Positions 1-9,210 are shown, numbered from the stretch's first letter. The stretch is 64,000 bases of DNA from Leptospira sp. B5-022 (GCF_000347035.1 NZ_ANIJ01000018.1:248001-312000), one strand, 5' to 3'. Made by a program: numbers and translations. The notes: generated from the letters alone by a model not told the origin.

Positions 1-1
1 T

Positions 2-1114
2 CGTTTTATTCATCCTTATCTTGATATTGAATTAGATTATTATGATCTAGGCGTAGAATACCGCGATAAAACGGAAGATAAGGTCACTGTAGATTCCGCT
101 AATGCTATTTTAAAATACGGAGTGGGCGTTAAGTGCGCTACCATCACCCCGAACCAAGATCGAGTCGTTGAATACAAACTCAAAAAAGAATGGAAGTCCC
201 CGAACGGTACCATTCGTTCCATTTTGGACGGAACCGTATTCCGTAAACCGATCATCGTAAATAATATCCCTTCCGGAGTTAGGTCCTGGCAAAAACCGAT
301 CGTTGTCGGTCGTCACGCATTCGGTGACCTTTATAAAGACACCGAGCTATATATTCCGGAAGCTGGAAAAGTTGAGATCGTATTTACTACAAAAGACGGA
401 AAAGAAAAAGAAAGAGTAACTATCAACGACTTCGACGGACCTGGAGTTGTGATGGGACAGTTCAACTTGGACAAGTCCATCTATAGCTTTGCAGAAGCTT
501 GTTTCAATTACGCGATTTCCGAAAAGATCAATGTTTGGTTCGCTACAAAAGATACTATTTCCAAAAAATATCATGCTCGTTTCCGTGCGATCTTCGACGA
601 AGTTTCCACTAAAAGAGCGGCGGAACTCAAAGCTGCAGGTATCGAATACTGGTATTACCTAATCGACGACGCGGTCGCTCAGATCGTTAAGAATCCTGGC
701 GGAATGCTTTGGGCCCTTATGAATTACGACGGAGATGTGATGTCCGATATGGTTGCTTCCGGATTCGGATCGTTAGGACTTATGACTTCCGTTCTTGTTT
801 CTCCTGACGGAAAATTCGAATACGAAGCGGCTCACGGAACTGTGACTCGTCACTATCGTCAGTATCAAAAGGGGGAAACCACTTCTACCAACTCTGTAGC
901 TTCTATCTTTGCATGGACTGGAGCTCTTGCTAAGAGAGGAGAATTGGATGGAACTCCTGACGTAGTCGCTTTCGCTCAAAAATTAGAGAAGGCGGTAATC
1001 GATACGATCGAAGCGGGAGAGATGACCAAGGACTTGGTATTACTTACTACTACAAAAGGCCCGAAACAATTGGATACCTTCCAGTTTATGGAGGCGATCC
1101 AAAAACGCCTCTAA
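2..1114 (+). CDS. icd: NADP-dependent isocitrate dehydrogenase (5'-truncated by window)
   Basis: Converts isocitrate to 2-oxoglutarate in the TCA cycle, making NADPH in the cytoplasm. The frame is open from base 2, so the first part of the gene (roughly 30 codons) lies outside the window. Visible features match the eukaryote-like homodimeric NADP-IDH family: an ATITPNQ segment, the [14 protein letters not shown] region, IDDAVAQ with its Asp ligands, YDGDVMSD, and the cofactor-region [11 protein letters not shown]. The Arg after the TVTRH stretch is typical of NADP rather than NAD use. The stop TAA is followed at once by an exported-protein gene. Identity is secure; only the N-terminus is missing. 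Confidence 0.95.
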   Translation, partial: RFIHPYLDIELDYYDLGVEYRDKTEDKVTVDSANAILKYGVGVKCATITPNQDRVVEYKLKKEWKSPNGTIRSILDGTVFRKPIIVNNIPSGVRSWQKPIVVGRHAFGDLYKDTELYIPEAGKVEIVFTTKDGKEKERVTINDFDGPGVVMGQFNLDKSIYSFAEACFNYAISEKINVWFATKDTISKKYHARFRAIFDEVSTKRAAELKAAGIEYWYYLIDDAVAQIVKNPGGMLWALMNYDGDVMSDMVASGFGSLGLMTSVLVSPDGKFEYEAAHGTVTRHYRQYQKGETTSTNSVASIFAWTGALAKRGELDGTPDVVAFAQKLEKAVIDTIEAGEMTKDLVLLTTTKGPKQLDTFQFMEAIQKRL

Positions 1115-1118
1115 GTGG

Positions 1119-1766
1119 ATGGGATTTTTACCCGTGAAATTTAAAGACACAATCAGAAGAAGGAGCCAATTATGGCTCCTTCTTTTTTTGTTTTCGGTCA
1201 CAGCGATTTTCGGCCAAAAACTTAGTTTACCTAAGGACCCGACTCTTCCGACCGAACCAAGTTTGGATGCAAGAGGAGATGCGCCTAGTTCTTCCAATTC
1301 TTCGAATAACCAGAATTCAGGTCCGACTGTGAAGGCATTTTTTTGTGACGGTAGGACGATCACCGGGACTTGGAAATCCGCACCTAAAGAATTCTCATTT
1401 AAACATACGAGAGAGAATGTACAATATTCAAAAACATTAAAGTCGGAAGAAGTAGCCAGAATTCTTCTCAAGGCTTGGAAACTGGTTCCAGGAAAACCGA
1501 ATTCTCAAGGTATTCCTTATAAGGCCGAACCTTGGGAGATACATTATAAAACCAAAAACGGGGAAACGTTCGAAAGGATAGGAGAGATCAAAAAAGATTT
1601 CGGAGAACTCAAGATCCAAAACGAATTGGGAGAAGCGAATTTGTTTTTTTACTGGATCGATCTACAATTCGAAAACAAAACCTGGTTCTCCAAATTGCCT
1701 AAAATAGAAGGTGATATCCGGCGGGAATGTCATCCGGACGTGATTGTCGGTATCGAGTTTCTTTAA
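1119..1766 (+). CDS. Hypothetical exported protein
   Basis: Not recognised. The N-terminus carries a basic stretch (RRR) followed by a hydrophobic run (LWLLLFLFSV) and an FGQ cleavage-like site, so the protein is probably exported. A Ser/Asn/Pro-rich linker follows, then about 140 residues rich in Lys, Glu, Trp and aromatic residues without a known motif. The ATG at 1119 has no visible ribosome binding site; a GTG at 1134 preceded by GGGA may be the true start and gives a more typical signal peptide. It begins 4 bases after icd and may be co-transcribed with it. Confidence 0.6.
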   Translation: MGFLPVKFKDTIRRRSQLWLLLFLFSVTAIFGQKLSLPKDPTLPTEPSLDARGDAPSSSNSSNNQNSGPTVKAFFCDGRTITGTWKSAPKEFSFKHTRENVQYSKTLKSEEVARILLKAWKLVPGKPNSQGIPYKAEPWEIHYKTKNGETFERIGEIKKDFGELKIQNELGEANLFFYWIDLQFENKTWFSKLPKIEGDIRRECHPDVIVGIEFL

Positions 1767-1770
1767 CCTG

Positions 1771-1796
1771 AAACGCAGACTTCAGGAAGGAAGCGA
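1771..1796. repeat. Diverged copy of the short repeat seen at 2791-2892
   Basis: By eye this segment matches the core of the 37-base unit at 2791-2892 at about 20 of 26 positions (acgc, cttcagga and aagcga blocks kept). It also forms a small hairpin, CCTGAA (1767-1772) with TTCAGG (1781-1786). It sits between the convergent stops at 1766 and 1816. It may be a degraded copy of the same intergenic element or simply a terminator-like hairpin. Confidence 0.4.
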
Positions 1797-1815
1797 ATAA
1801 ATTTCCGCTGTGTAC

Positions 1816-2661
1816 TTATTTCAAAAATTTACAGATCTCTTGTATATCGTACGGTTTGGAGAATAACTCTACACCGCTCGGTATCTTATCCAAAGCAAAA
1901 GAGGATTCCTCAGCGGCTGAAGTGATCCCCAATCGGATATGAGAATATGCGGGATTTTTTTGGACAATACTACAGAATTCGTTCCCGTTCATATCGGGCA
2001 TATACATATCCGTAAAGATCGCTTCGAATTCCTGTGGATTTTTTTCCAAAATCTGGAGTGCATGTTTTCCTGAAATTGCGGTTTGGACCTCCGCTCCTTT
2101 AGATTCCAGTAATCTCCTGAATAACATCAGGTTCAATTCGGAATCGTCTATGATCAGTAATTTGCGTTTTGTTAAACTAGGATTTTTTTGAGAAGGATCC
2201 TTTTTCTCTTCCACTAGATCTTTTATGATTTCGTCGATCGTGCATTGAAAGGATTTCAGGTCTTGGGTTTTTTCAATAAAACCGTCTGCACCTACATTGT
2301 GAGCGATCATCCGATTTTCTTCCGTAAAATCGGATGTCACGAATATGATCCTGGCTCCCGAGGATGCGAATTTTTCCTTCTTATTCTTGCTTCTAATTTT
2401 TCTGCAAAGATCGAATCCGGTCCCTCCTTCTAAATAGATTCCTAAAGTGATCAGATCGAATTTTTTTTCTTTAGCAAGTAGTGCGGCTTCTTCTATAAGA
2501 GATATTTTTTGGACCTCGAATAAAGATGAGGAGAATTCGGAGGAGATAATTTCAAGGATGACCTTGCTTGCATCTACGATAAGTACTTTAAGTTTTTCCG
2601 CAGGCAAACCGGAGCCCTCTCTTAGGCTGTCTTGCTGAGGTATTTCCCGGTTCGCGTTCAT
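1816..2661 (-). CDS. Response regulator with two receiver domains, the first degenerate
   Basis: Stand-alone phosphorelay protein of 281 residues built from two CheY-like domains and no output domain. The second domain (about 165-281) is canonical: IIDDS acidic pair, phosphoacceptor Asp in FTDMYMPDMNG, a TS pair (GITSA) and a Lys in FSKPYD. The first domain (about 24-145) has only one Asp in IVDAS and a Gly where the phosphoacceptor should be (LITLGIYLEGG), so it probably cannot be phosphorylated. No kinase is adjacent; a hybrid kinase lies about 11 kb away. The gene is flanked by copies of a short repeat. Confidence 0.85.
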   Translation of the reverse strand: MNANREIPQQDSLREGSGLPAEKLKVLIVDASKVILEIISSEFSSSLFEVQKISLIEEAALLAKEKKFDLITLGIYLEGGTGFDLCRKIRSKNKKEKFASSGARIIFVTSDFTEENRMIAHNVGADGFIEKTQDLKSFQCTIDEIIKDLVEEKKDPSQKNPSLTKRKLLIIDDSELNLMLFRRLLESKGAEVQTAISGKHALQILEKNPQEFEAIFTDMYMPDMNGNEFCSIVQKNPAYSHIRLGITSAAEESSFALDKIPSGVELFSKPYDIQEICKFLK

Positions 2662-2790
2662 GGTATTGGAGACGAATAGAACTTTTGATCTAGATTGGAA
2701 AATCCGTGTCTTTATTAAGGAAATTTATTATATGATTTATTAACGTTATATCCCATAACGGATCACCCTTCTTTCCCGAAAACCGACTTT

Positions 2791-2892
2791 CTATAGTCCG
2801 CAACGCGGGCTTCAGGAGCAAAGCGATCTATAGTCCGCAACGCGGGCTTCAGGAGCAAAGCGATCTATAGTCCGCAACGCGGGCTTCAGGAG
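2791..2892. repeat. Tandem repeat, 37-base unit, about 2.75 copies
   Basis: Two identical 37-base units (2791-2827 and 2828-2864) and a third that matches for 28 bases (2865-2892) before diverging. Each unit contains the short palindrome CCGCAACGCGG. The third copy runs into the 3' end of mazG and supplies its stop codon (complement of 2886-2888). There are no spacers, so this is not a CRISPR array. Confidence 0.9.
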
Positions 2893-4070
2893 TGAAGATT
2901 ATAATCACGGATCGATCCTAATATAGCCTCATATATATCTTCCTGGGTTTTATAAAAATTTCCAGACAAATCTTCCCAGGTTCCGGGAATCTTTTCGGAT
3001 ACATTTAGATAGAAGATCGGCTGGGCCTTTCTCCCCCAAGGATCCGTACTAGGCAATACTGTCATAGATCCGAATGCCGAGAATATCAAAGAATACTCAG
3101 CTGATTGATGAGAAAAACGATACGTTTTTGGCCAATCCGTTTCAGGATCTTGTTTCCATATCAAAAAAGAAGAAAGTCCTCGGATCAATTCCGAAACGAT
3201 TGCCTGCTTTTCTTCCAAAGGATTTTGAGTTTGTTTTCGGATTCCGTTCTTAGCTTGGTTCCAAAGTTTTTCTAGTTCGTCCAGAGGTGTTTCCGAAAAC
3301 TTGCGATCCGATTCTCCTAAGCGTGCTTCCATATATTCTATTCTATGTTTAAACTTTGTATTGGTTCGCGTAAGAGAAGATTCAGCGGATACTCCCAGCT
3401 TTCTTGCTAGGTTCACTATAGTAAAAAGAAGATCTCCCAATTCTTCTTCTATCCTGATTTGATTAGAAGAAGGATCCGAAATGCCTCTGATCTCCTCCAA
3501 GAATTCCTGAAGTTCTTCATTCAACTTTTCTTCTACACCTTTTATGTCTTCCCAATCGAAACCGGCGTTAGCTGCCTTCTTCTGGAATTTTTCCGCCTTT
3601 AATAGGGAAGGGAATGTTTCAGGGACTTCGGATAAGATGGATTTCGGTTTGGAAGTTTTTTGTCTGAGCTGTTTTTCTTTTTCTTTGAAAAGATCCCAGT
3701 TGGCGACGACCTCGTTAGCCGAAGAGATATCCTTTGTTTCCGGATCGAATACATGGGGGTGCCGTAATACAAGTTTTTCGGCAACATCCTTTGCGACTTC
3801 TTCCAAATCGAATGCACCTCTTTCGGATGCAATTTGGGAATGAAGTACCACTTGAAATAATAGATCCCCCAGCTCCTCCTTGGTATGCTCGTCGTTCCCT
3901 TGAAGTATTGCTTCTACAACTTCCTGAGATTCTTCGATTAAATAAGGCACTAGGGTAGAATGTGTCTGCTCTCTATCCCAAGGACAACCTTCCGGACTTC
4001 TGAGTTTAGAAGTTATGTCTTGGAGAAATGCCATCGAGTTCGGATAGTCTTTCGGGTCGGGAGCTTTCAT
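2886..4070 (-). CDS. mazG: Nucleoside triphosphate pyrophosphohydrolase MazG with C-terminal extension
   Basis: Hydrolyses NTPs and dNTPs to monophosphates, removing damaged nucleotides. Two MazG domains are visible: residues about 20-120 (CPWDREQTHSTL, then EESQEVVEAI and EELGDLLFQVVLH with the Glu/Asp metal ligands) and about 160-265 (VEEKLNEELQEFLEE and EELGDLLFTIVNLAR). E. coli MazG ends shortly after the second domain at about 263 residues. Here about 120 further residues follow, with no family I recognise. The stop codon falls inside the tandem repeat at 2791-2892, so the extreme C-terminus may have been reshaped by it. Confidence 0.9.
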   Translation of the reverse strand: MKAPDPKDYPNSMAFLQDITSKLRSPEGCPWDREQTHSTLVPYLIEESQEVVEAILQGNDEHTKEELGDLLFQVVLHSQIASERGAFDLEEVAKDVAEKLVLRHPHVFDPETKDISSANEVVANWDLFKEKEKQLRQKTSKPKSILSEVPETFPSLLKAEKFQKKAANAGFDWEDIKGVEEKLNEELQEFLEEIRGISDPSSNQIRIEEELGDLLFTIVNLARKLGVSAESSLTRTNTKFKHRIEYMEARLGESDRKFSETPLDELEKLWNQAKNGIRKQTQNPLEEKQAIVSELIRGLSSFLIWKQDPETDWPKTYRFSHQSAEYSLIFSAFGSMTVLPSTDPWGRKAQPIFYLNVSEKIPGTWEDLSGNFYKTQEDIYEAILGSIRDYNLHS

Positions 4071-4241
4071 TAAATACTAGGCTCGATTTTCGATTCCGAA
4101 TTCCCAGCCTTTTTCCCGGAAATGAAGATTGACTGGTGGATTTATCCTCCCATCCTATCCGAAAATCCCTGTTTAAACCTAAGTACTTTCCAATCTGAAA
4201 GGTTTATGGTAAGATCGGGTAAAAAGGATACCAGAAAGAAC

Positions 4242-4760
4242 ATGTCACTATCTAAAAATTTGGTAGCTTTCGCATTACTAGTACTTGCGGTTCTCAGTCG
4301 TTTTCTTCCTCACTTGCCGAACTTCACTCCGGTTTTGGCGATTTCCATTTTCGGCGGAGTTTATTTCTCTAACCGTTGGTTGGCGATCGCTCTTCCTTTA
4401 GGAATTATGCTGATTAGCGACTTGTTGATCGGTCTTCACGATATGATCCCGGTGGTCTACGGATTATTCGTAGTGTATGCAATCGTAGGAATGAAGATTA
4501 AAGATCGTTTGGGTCTTGGATCTTTGGCGATTGTCGGTCTTGCTGGTTCCGTTTCTTTCTTCCTGATCACCAACTTTTTCGTTTGGTTGACATCCGGAAT
4601 GTATACTTTGAACGGACAAGGATTGGTAGAATGTTATATCGCTGCGATCCCGTTCTTCAAATATAGCTTGCTCGGAGACTTTACTTACGTTTCCGTTCTG
4701 TTCGGTTCCTATTATTTATTGGAAAAGAACGGATTTGTCGCTTCCACCCAAGCAGCTTAA
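4242..4760 (+). CDS. DUF6580-type integral membrane protein
   Basis: About 172 residues with five or so hydrophobic helices and an N-terminal motif SRFLPHLPNFTP typical of the DUF6580 group of putative transport proteins, which resemble ECF-type substrate-binding components. Inner-membrane location is expected; the substrate is unknown. I chose the ATG at 4242, preceded by a purine-rich AGAAAGAA; the upstream ATG at 4122 would add about 40 residues with no membrane or signal character. It is a single gene, divergent from mazG and closed by a strong hairpin. Confidence 0.7.
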   Translation: MSLSKNLVAFALLVLAVLSRFLPHLPNFTPVLAISIFGGVYFSNRWLAIALPLGIMLISDLLIGLHDMIPVVYGLFVVYAIVGMKIKDRLGLGSLAIVGLAGSVSFFLITNFFVWLTSGMYTLNGQGLVECYIAAIPFFKYSLLGDFTYVSVLFGSYYLLEKNGFVASTQAA

Positions 4761-4773
4761 TTTTTCCAGCTTG

Positions 4774-4803
4774 AAGCGCCGCAGCCATAAGCGGCGCTTT
4801 TCA
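4774..4803 (+). terminator. Rho-independent terminator
   Basis: Perfect 9-base stem AAGCGCCGC (4774-4782) with GCGGCGCTT (4791-4799), 8-base loop, followed by a T-rich stretch. It ends the DUF6580-type gene and may also act against the convergent gene at 4815-6068. Confidence 0.8.
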
Positions 4804-4814
4804 TTCTTCTTTCC

Positions 4815-6068
4815 TTAAATCGTTAAAGTTAAACTTAAGTAAATTCCGTAGAATTTATCATGTACTTCTTTTTGTAAGGCGGATCCTGTAGAGATCTGAT
4901 CTAAAGGTTTGGAAACCTGATTTAAGAATAATACATCTCCAGGTGATCCGGGAATAACATTCGGATTATAATTGTAACCGGAAACCTTCGAGATCAATTC
5001 CGTGTATTGGAACCCTAAAGTATATTTTAACCAACGGCTTCTGAGTAAAGAAAGTCCCACATCGATCTCATATCCGGTCCTACTGAGTACATTCTCCTTT
5101 AGTCCACCTGGAGGAGCTGTATCTAAAATATAAGGTCCTCCTATTCCATTTAGAATACCTTGCGTGTTTCTATTATAATGTCCTAAAGTTCTAAAATAAT
5201 CCGCTTTAAAATGTCCTAATAAGAATGCGTTAAAATTTTTGAAGATCCGAACTCCAATCTGAGGACCTAATCCGCCCGCTTTTTCTTCCGACTTTCCGAA
5301 TCCATAATTCCCGGGGATCACTCCGTATTCGCTGGAAATGATATCCAAATTCCTTGCTCCGACAGCAATACCTATCCTTCCGGTTGCGGTTTGCATGTAC
5401 CAAGCAAAGTTCAAAGAATAATCCAATCTTCTGTATTGAACTGAATGAAATTGTACCGGAGCAAGAGCGGACAATGCTGACGCGGTATCCACTGTCGTAT
5501 AGGAAGGTTTGATCTTTAGATCCAAATAATTGAATTCTATTCCGAAAGTTTTGGCCGTATTCAAATAAGAAAGTTTAATAGGAAAGGCGGTCTTAGTATT
5601 TCCTTGGGGGCTGGAATAACTAGTGATACTATCGTTTAATAAGTTCGGATTTACGCCGGCATTTGCCGCGGCTGTTTGCGCATTTTCATAAGCGCCCGAA
5701 GCGGACAGTATCGTATTAAAATTATTAACACCGATATTCTTTTGTCTGGCTAGTACTTCCGATTCCCAGGTGGATTGTAATGCAGCGAATTGGATATCCA
5801 ATGTAGGTCTATTGTAGGGTTTGGACAATTCCCTATCATGAAGTTCGTTCCGAACGTCTGCCGCTTGCTTTCGTTTTTCTGCTGCGAGTAATGCGAGCCT
5901 TCTTCTTTCGGCTTGGACCTGCGATTTACCTGCTTGGTATTCCAGCTCGTCTGCTTCTTTTTCTAAGGTTTCCGGATCCGGTAATTTCCCCTGGGAAAGT
6001 ACGGGACTGGAAACGAATAAAAATATACCTAAAAATATGGATGCGGAAAGTTTCAGGAAAGTCTGCAA
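4815..6068 (-). CDS. Putative outer-membrane protein with N-terminal coiled coil
   Basis: Residues 1-25 form a clear signal peptide (hydrophobic core, cleavage near VLSQG). Residues 30-80 are charged and Ala/Glu/Arg-rich, a likely coiled coil. The rest is rich in Gly, Tyr, Asn and alternating hydrophobic stretches and ends in the short hydrophobic pattern YGIYLSLTLTI, as expected of a beta barrel. I do not recognise a named family. The location is inferred as outer membrane; the role is unknown. It stands alone between convergent and divergent neighbours. Confidence 0.6.
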   Translation of the reverse strand: MQTFLKLSASIFLGIFLFVSSPVLSQGKLPDPETLEKEADELEYQAGKSQVQAERRRLALLAAEKRKQAADVRNELHDRELSKPYNRPTLDIQFAALQSTWESEVLARQKNIGVNNFNTILSASGAYENAQTAAANAGVNPNLLNDSITSYSSPQGNTKTAFPIKLSYLNTAKTFGIEFNYLDLKIKPSYTTVDTASALSALAPVQFHSVQYRRLDYSLNFAWYMQTATGRIGIAVGARNLDIISSEYGVIPGNYGFGKSEEKAGGLGPQIGVRIFKNFNAFLLGHFKADYFRTLGHYNRNTQGILNGIGGPYILDTAPPGGLKENVLSRTGYEIDVGLSLLRSRWLKYTLGFQYTELISKVSGYNYNPNVIPGSPGDVLFLNQVSKPLDQISTGSALQKEVHDKFYGIYLSLTLTI

Positions 6069-6203
6069 GGTTTACCTCTAAGTATTTCGCGTAGCTTTGT
6101 AATCGGAAAGACTAAGTATCTTTGACGCAAGACTCCAATTCTTTTTTATAGAAAGAATGAAAAAAGGGAGGAAGTATTTTCTTAAAATTCCAAGTTTTGA
6201 GGT

Positions 6204-6455
6204 ATGGGTTTCGACTTTTCGGACGAATACAAAGAGATTGTCCAAAACATCCTTTCGGATCGGTTTTCCCAGGTTTCTAAGGTTTACGATCTAAAGGCCA
6301 GATCCAAAGGAGAAAGGAAATTTCTTGAGTTCCGATTGGAATTTAAAAAGGATGTTCAGCCTTTGGATTACCCTAAGATCTTGGGATCTTTACTAGACGA
6401 TTTAAAACAGGAATTTCCTTATACGGAGATCATCATATATCCGAACCAAGGTTAG
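6204..6455 (+). CDS. Small conserved-looking hypothetical protein
   Basis: An 83-residue cytoplasmic protein with a start and composition that look genuine. Its pattern (RSKGERKFLEFRLEF, then two helices and TEIIIYPNQG) is weakly like the C-terminal cytosolic dimer domain of cation-diffusion-facilitator transporters, but no transporter portion is present. That similarity is a by-eye guess. It precedes the LOG-family gene by 78 bases on the same strand. Confidence 0.55.
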   Translation: MGFDFSDEYKEIVQNILSDRFSQVSKVYDLKARSKGERKFLEFRLEFKKDVQPLDYPKILGSLLDDLKQEFPYTEIIIYPNQG

Positions 6456-6533
6456 GTCCGAAATCTTTCTTCAGATCTGCTTCTTCTCTCAAATCAGGTT
6501 GCCAAACCTACTTCAAAATCGATCCTGACCCAG

Positions 6534-7085
6534 ATGAAACCAGCCATTTGTGTATTCTGCGGTTCTAGACCTGGTAAGGAACCACGTTACCACCAAGCCG
6601 CAGTGTTCTTAGGTCATCTAATGGCCACTGAGGGAATTGGGCTGGTGTATGGAGGAGCAACCTCCGGATTGATGGGAGCCGTTGCCGATTCCGTTTTAGA
6701 AAAAGGCGGATCAGTAATCGGAGTTCTTCCCGAGTTCCTAACGAATAAAGAAATTGCTCATAAAGGAATTACGGAACTTATCTTAGTTCCAACCATGCAT
6801 GAAAGAAAACTTCTCATGTACGAAAAATCCATAGCTTTTATCGCTTTGCCCGGCGGGATCGGAACCTTAGAAGAATTGGTCGAAGTAACTTCTTGGAATC
6901 AACTCGGAGTTCTTTCCAAACCGATCGGGATATTGAATGTAAACGGATTTTTCGATCCCTTATTGCAACAATTGGATCATATGGTCGAGGAAGGTTTCTT
7001 AGATTCTCAGACCAGAGAATGGATAGAAGTCAGCGCTGATCCCGAAGAACTTTTCGAAAAGATCATAAAAAGAAGTAGGATCTAA
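6534..7085 (+). CDS. LOG-family (TIGR00730) Rossmann-fold hydrolase
   Basis: A 183-residue protein of the lonely-guy family, which removes ribose 5-phosphate from nucleoside monophosphates such as cytokinin nucleotides. Diagnostic motifs are VFCGSRPG at the N-terminus, YGGATSGLMGAVAD, and the catalytic PGGIGTLEELVEVTSW with its Glu residues. Length matches the family. The physiological substrate in spirochetes is unknown. It is convergent with the ankyrin gene, with only one base between the stops. Confidence 0.9.
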   Translation: MKPAICVFCGSRPGKEPRYHQAAVFLGHLMATEGIGLVYGGATSGLMGAVADSVLEKGGSVIGVLPEFLTNKEIAHKGITELILVPTMHERKLLMYEKSIAFIALPGGIGTLEELVEVTSWNQLGVLSKPIGILNVNGFFDPLLQQLDHMVEEGFLDSQTREWIEVSADPEELFEKIIKRSRI

Positions 7086-7086
7086 A

Positions 7087-8184
7087 TTACTTTCCTTCTT
7101 CCGGATTCAGGAATTGTTTAAATATCTGCTGGAGGGCCGGACTTTCGGAAACTTCGGCTAACGCTAAAGGAGAATTTCCTTCCTTGTCTGTGGAATAAGG
7201 AGAAGCCCCATTTTTTACTAATAACTCGATCAGGTCCGTTTTTCCCGATTTTACGGCAAGTAGCAAAGGAGTCCGGCCAAGAATGTCCCGGACTTCTGCT
7301 TCGTAACCGTTGCTTAAGATCTTTTCTACTATATCCGTTTTTCCTTCGGAAGCAGCTCTAAACAATAAGGAGATTGTGGCCTTGTCAATGACCTTCAAAG
7401 TATGATGGAATTTCATTCTATAAGCTTCTTCTTTGGCTGTTTTACCGCTTAGATTTTTGGCCAAAGGATCTGCTCCTAAGTTCAGCAATCTTTCCAGACA
7501 CTCTACGCTATCGTATAATGCAGAAAGAAGAAGAGGAGTATTTCCGTCTTGGTCCTTATTCTCTAATAAAGAACGTACTTCTTTATTCTCCGAAAATAGA
7601 TCCAAGATTTCATAATCATTATGTAACGCGGTGAGATGAAGAATGGTCCGGCCTTCCGAATTTTTCTTTTTAGGATCCGCACCTTTGGAGACAAGATATT
7701 CCGCGATCTCTAAATGACCCATATCCACCGCGAGTAGAAGAGGGGAATAACCTTCTCCGTTTCTAGATTCTATATCCGGAGGATGATTGGGTAGATCGAA
7801 TAATATCTCTACTAATTCTAATTTTCCGGAACTGATCGCTCTGGTTAAGGGAGTGTTGCCATCCATATCCCTGAGTTCGGGATCCGCTCCATAATCCAGT
7901 AGGATTGTTGTGAGCTCCGGATTCTCCGATTCCAATGCGAGAAGAAGTGCTGTTTCTCCCCTAGAGCTAGTCTCATTCGGATCGGAGCCGTATTCGACTA
8001 AAAGACCGGTAGCCTCTTTATTTCCTTCTTTGATAGCCCAGTACAATAGTCCGCAGCCGTATGAATCTCTTAGTTCAGGAAATTCTTCTGCGAAACCGTC
8101 TCTTGTCGCTGCCTCGGATAATAAGGCGCGAAGGGTTCCGTTATTGCTTGTCTTTACTGCCCGAAAAAGATCGTTCCAGTCCAC
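7087..8184 (-). CDS. Ankyrin repeat protein
   Basis: A 365-residue protein made almost entirely of about ten ankyrin repeats, seen as recurring GNTPLLLA, G-x-TALLLA and EYLVSKGADP-type segments from about residue 10 to 350. There is no signal peptide or membrane helix, so it is probably a cytoplasmic protein-binding scaffold. Its start overlaps the end of the AEC transporter gene by 31 bases on the same strand, which suggests translational coupling. The partner is unknown. Confidence 0.9.
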   Translation of the reverse strand: MDWNDLFRAVKTSNNGTLRALLSEAATRDGFAEEFPELRDSYGCGLLYWAIKEGNKEATGLLVEYGSDPNETSSRGETALLLALESENPELTTILLDYGADPELRDMDGNTPLTRAISSGKLELVEILFDLPNHPPDIESRNGEGYSPLLLAVDMGHLEIAEYLVSKGADPKKKNSEGRTILHLTALHNDYEILDLFSENKEVRSLLENKDQDGNTPLLLSALYDSVECLERLLNLGADPLAKNLSGKTAKEEAYRMKFHHTLKVIDKATISLLFRAASEGKTDIVEKILSNGYEAEVRDILGRTPLLLAVKSGKTDLIELLVKNGASPYSTDKEGNSPLALAEVSESPALQQIFKQFLNPEEGK

Positions 8185-9176
8185 GCCTGATTCTCCAGGA
8201 GGTAATACAATCCCAAGGTCGTTAGAAAAGAAAGCGGTATTCCGATTCCAACTAAGGAAACAGCAAGTCTAGGTGCAAGTCCCCATTCCGCTGCGAGAAG
8301 ACTTCCGGTGATCATGGGAGCCATAGCGGATTCCATGATGAGTATCTTAAAATTTCTGAGAAAATTAGAGTCTAGATTCTTTTCTGAATAATGGAAGAAT
8401 GTTCCGAAACAAAGCCAGACCAAGATGGGACCTATGATCAATTTGAATATTAAACCGAATAACAAAGGAATTCTCATCCTAAAAGAATTATCTGATTCTC
8501 TTTTGGGATTTTCGGCATTTGGTTCTTCGGAATTGACGCGAATGGTCCCAGGAAGTTGGAATCCGACTGAAAAAAGAGCAAGTGGGATGAGGGTGTCTCC
8601 GATCCTTGCAATCGCTGATTCAAGCTCAGGAGGAACAGAAATCGGACGAGAAACTAAAGATACCAATAACGCGATGAAGGGAGGGAAGGTGAATAATGTC
8701 TTCCAAATAGAGGATTTTGTTTCGGAAGATTGGAGCGCGTGCCTTGCCCTTGTCCCTAAATAAGTCCCGGGAATGGCAAGAGTGAGAAAAGTTCCAAGCT
8801 GGTCTATAATGAGTACTGTAGGAAGTCCCTCTTTCGAATAATAGGATTCTATTAGCGGTATTCCCAAAAAGGAAGTGTTTCCTAATCCCGCAGAAAGGCA
8901 AAGGCATACTACCGTACTTTCTTTCCAATGTAAAAGTTTTCCAACTAAGCTGAAGAATAAAAATCCGAATCCGAACAGAACCCAAGGCATGGAAGCAAAA
9001 GTTAAAAAGTTCCCATCCAGAGAAGCATGACGCAGAGGTCCGAATTCCATACAAGGAAGCGAAACGGAAATGATAAATGAATTGATAACCTTATGTGAAT
9101 CGGAAGGAAATTTTCCTTTGCTGCGGATCAGTATCCCGAATAGAAAACAAAGTCCGATTACTATAAAATTAGACAT
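8154..9176 (-). CDS. AEC-family transporter
   Basis: A 340-residue integral membrane protein of the auxin-efflux-carrier family, with two groups of about five hydrophobic helices separated by a charged loop (around residues 215-240). Family-typical features include the conserved Asn-rich LGNTSFLGIP segment and an ESAMAPMITGSLLA segment. Bacterial members export organic acids or related anions; the substrate cannot be told here. It overlaps the downstream ankyrin gene. Confidence 0.85.
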   Translation of the reverse strand: MSNFIVIGLCFLFGILIRSKGKFPSDSHKVINSFIISVSLPCMEFGPLRHASLDGNFLTFASMPWVLFGFGFLFFSLVGKLLHWKESTVVCLCLSAGLGNTSFLGIPLIESYYSKEGLPTVLIIDQLGTFLTLAIPGTYLGTRARHALQSSETKSSIWKTLFTFPPFIALLVSLVSRPISVPPELESAIARIGDTLIPLALFSVGFQLPGTIRVNSEEPNAENPKRESDNSFRMRIPLLFGLIFKLIIGPILVWLCFGTFFHYSEKNLDSNFLRNFKILIMESAMAPMITGSLLAAEWGLAPRLAVSLVGIGIPLSFLTTLGLYYLLENQAWTGTIFFGQ

Positions 9177-9210
9177 GGATCGATCCTTTTCACACGAAAG
9201 CGTATTTAGG

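Noticed and set aside
2791..2892. Direct repeats taken as a possible CRISPR array
   Set aside because: The units are directly joined without spacers, and no cas genes are in the window.
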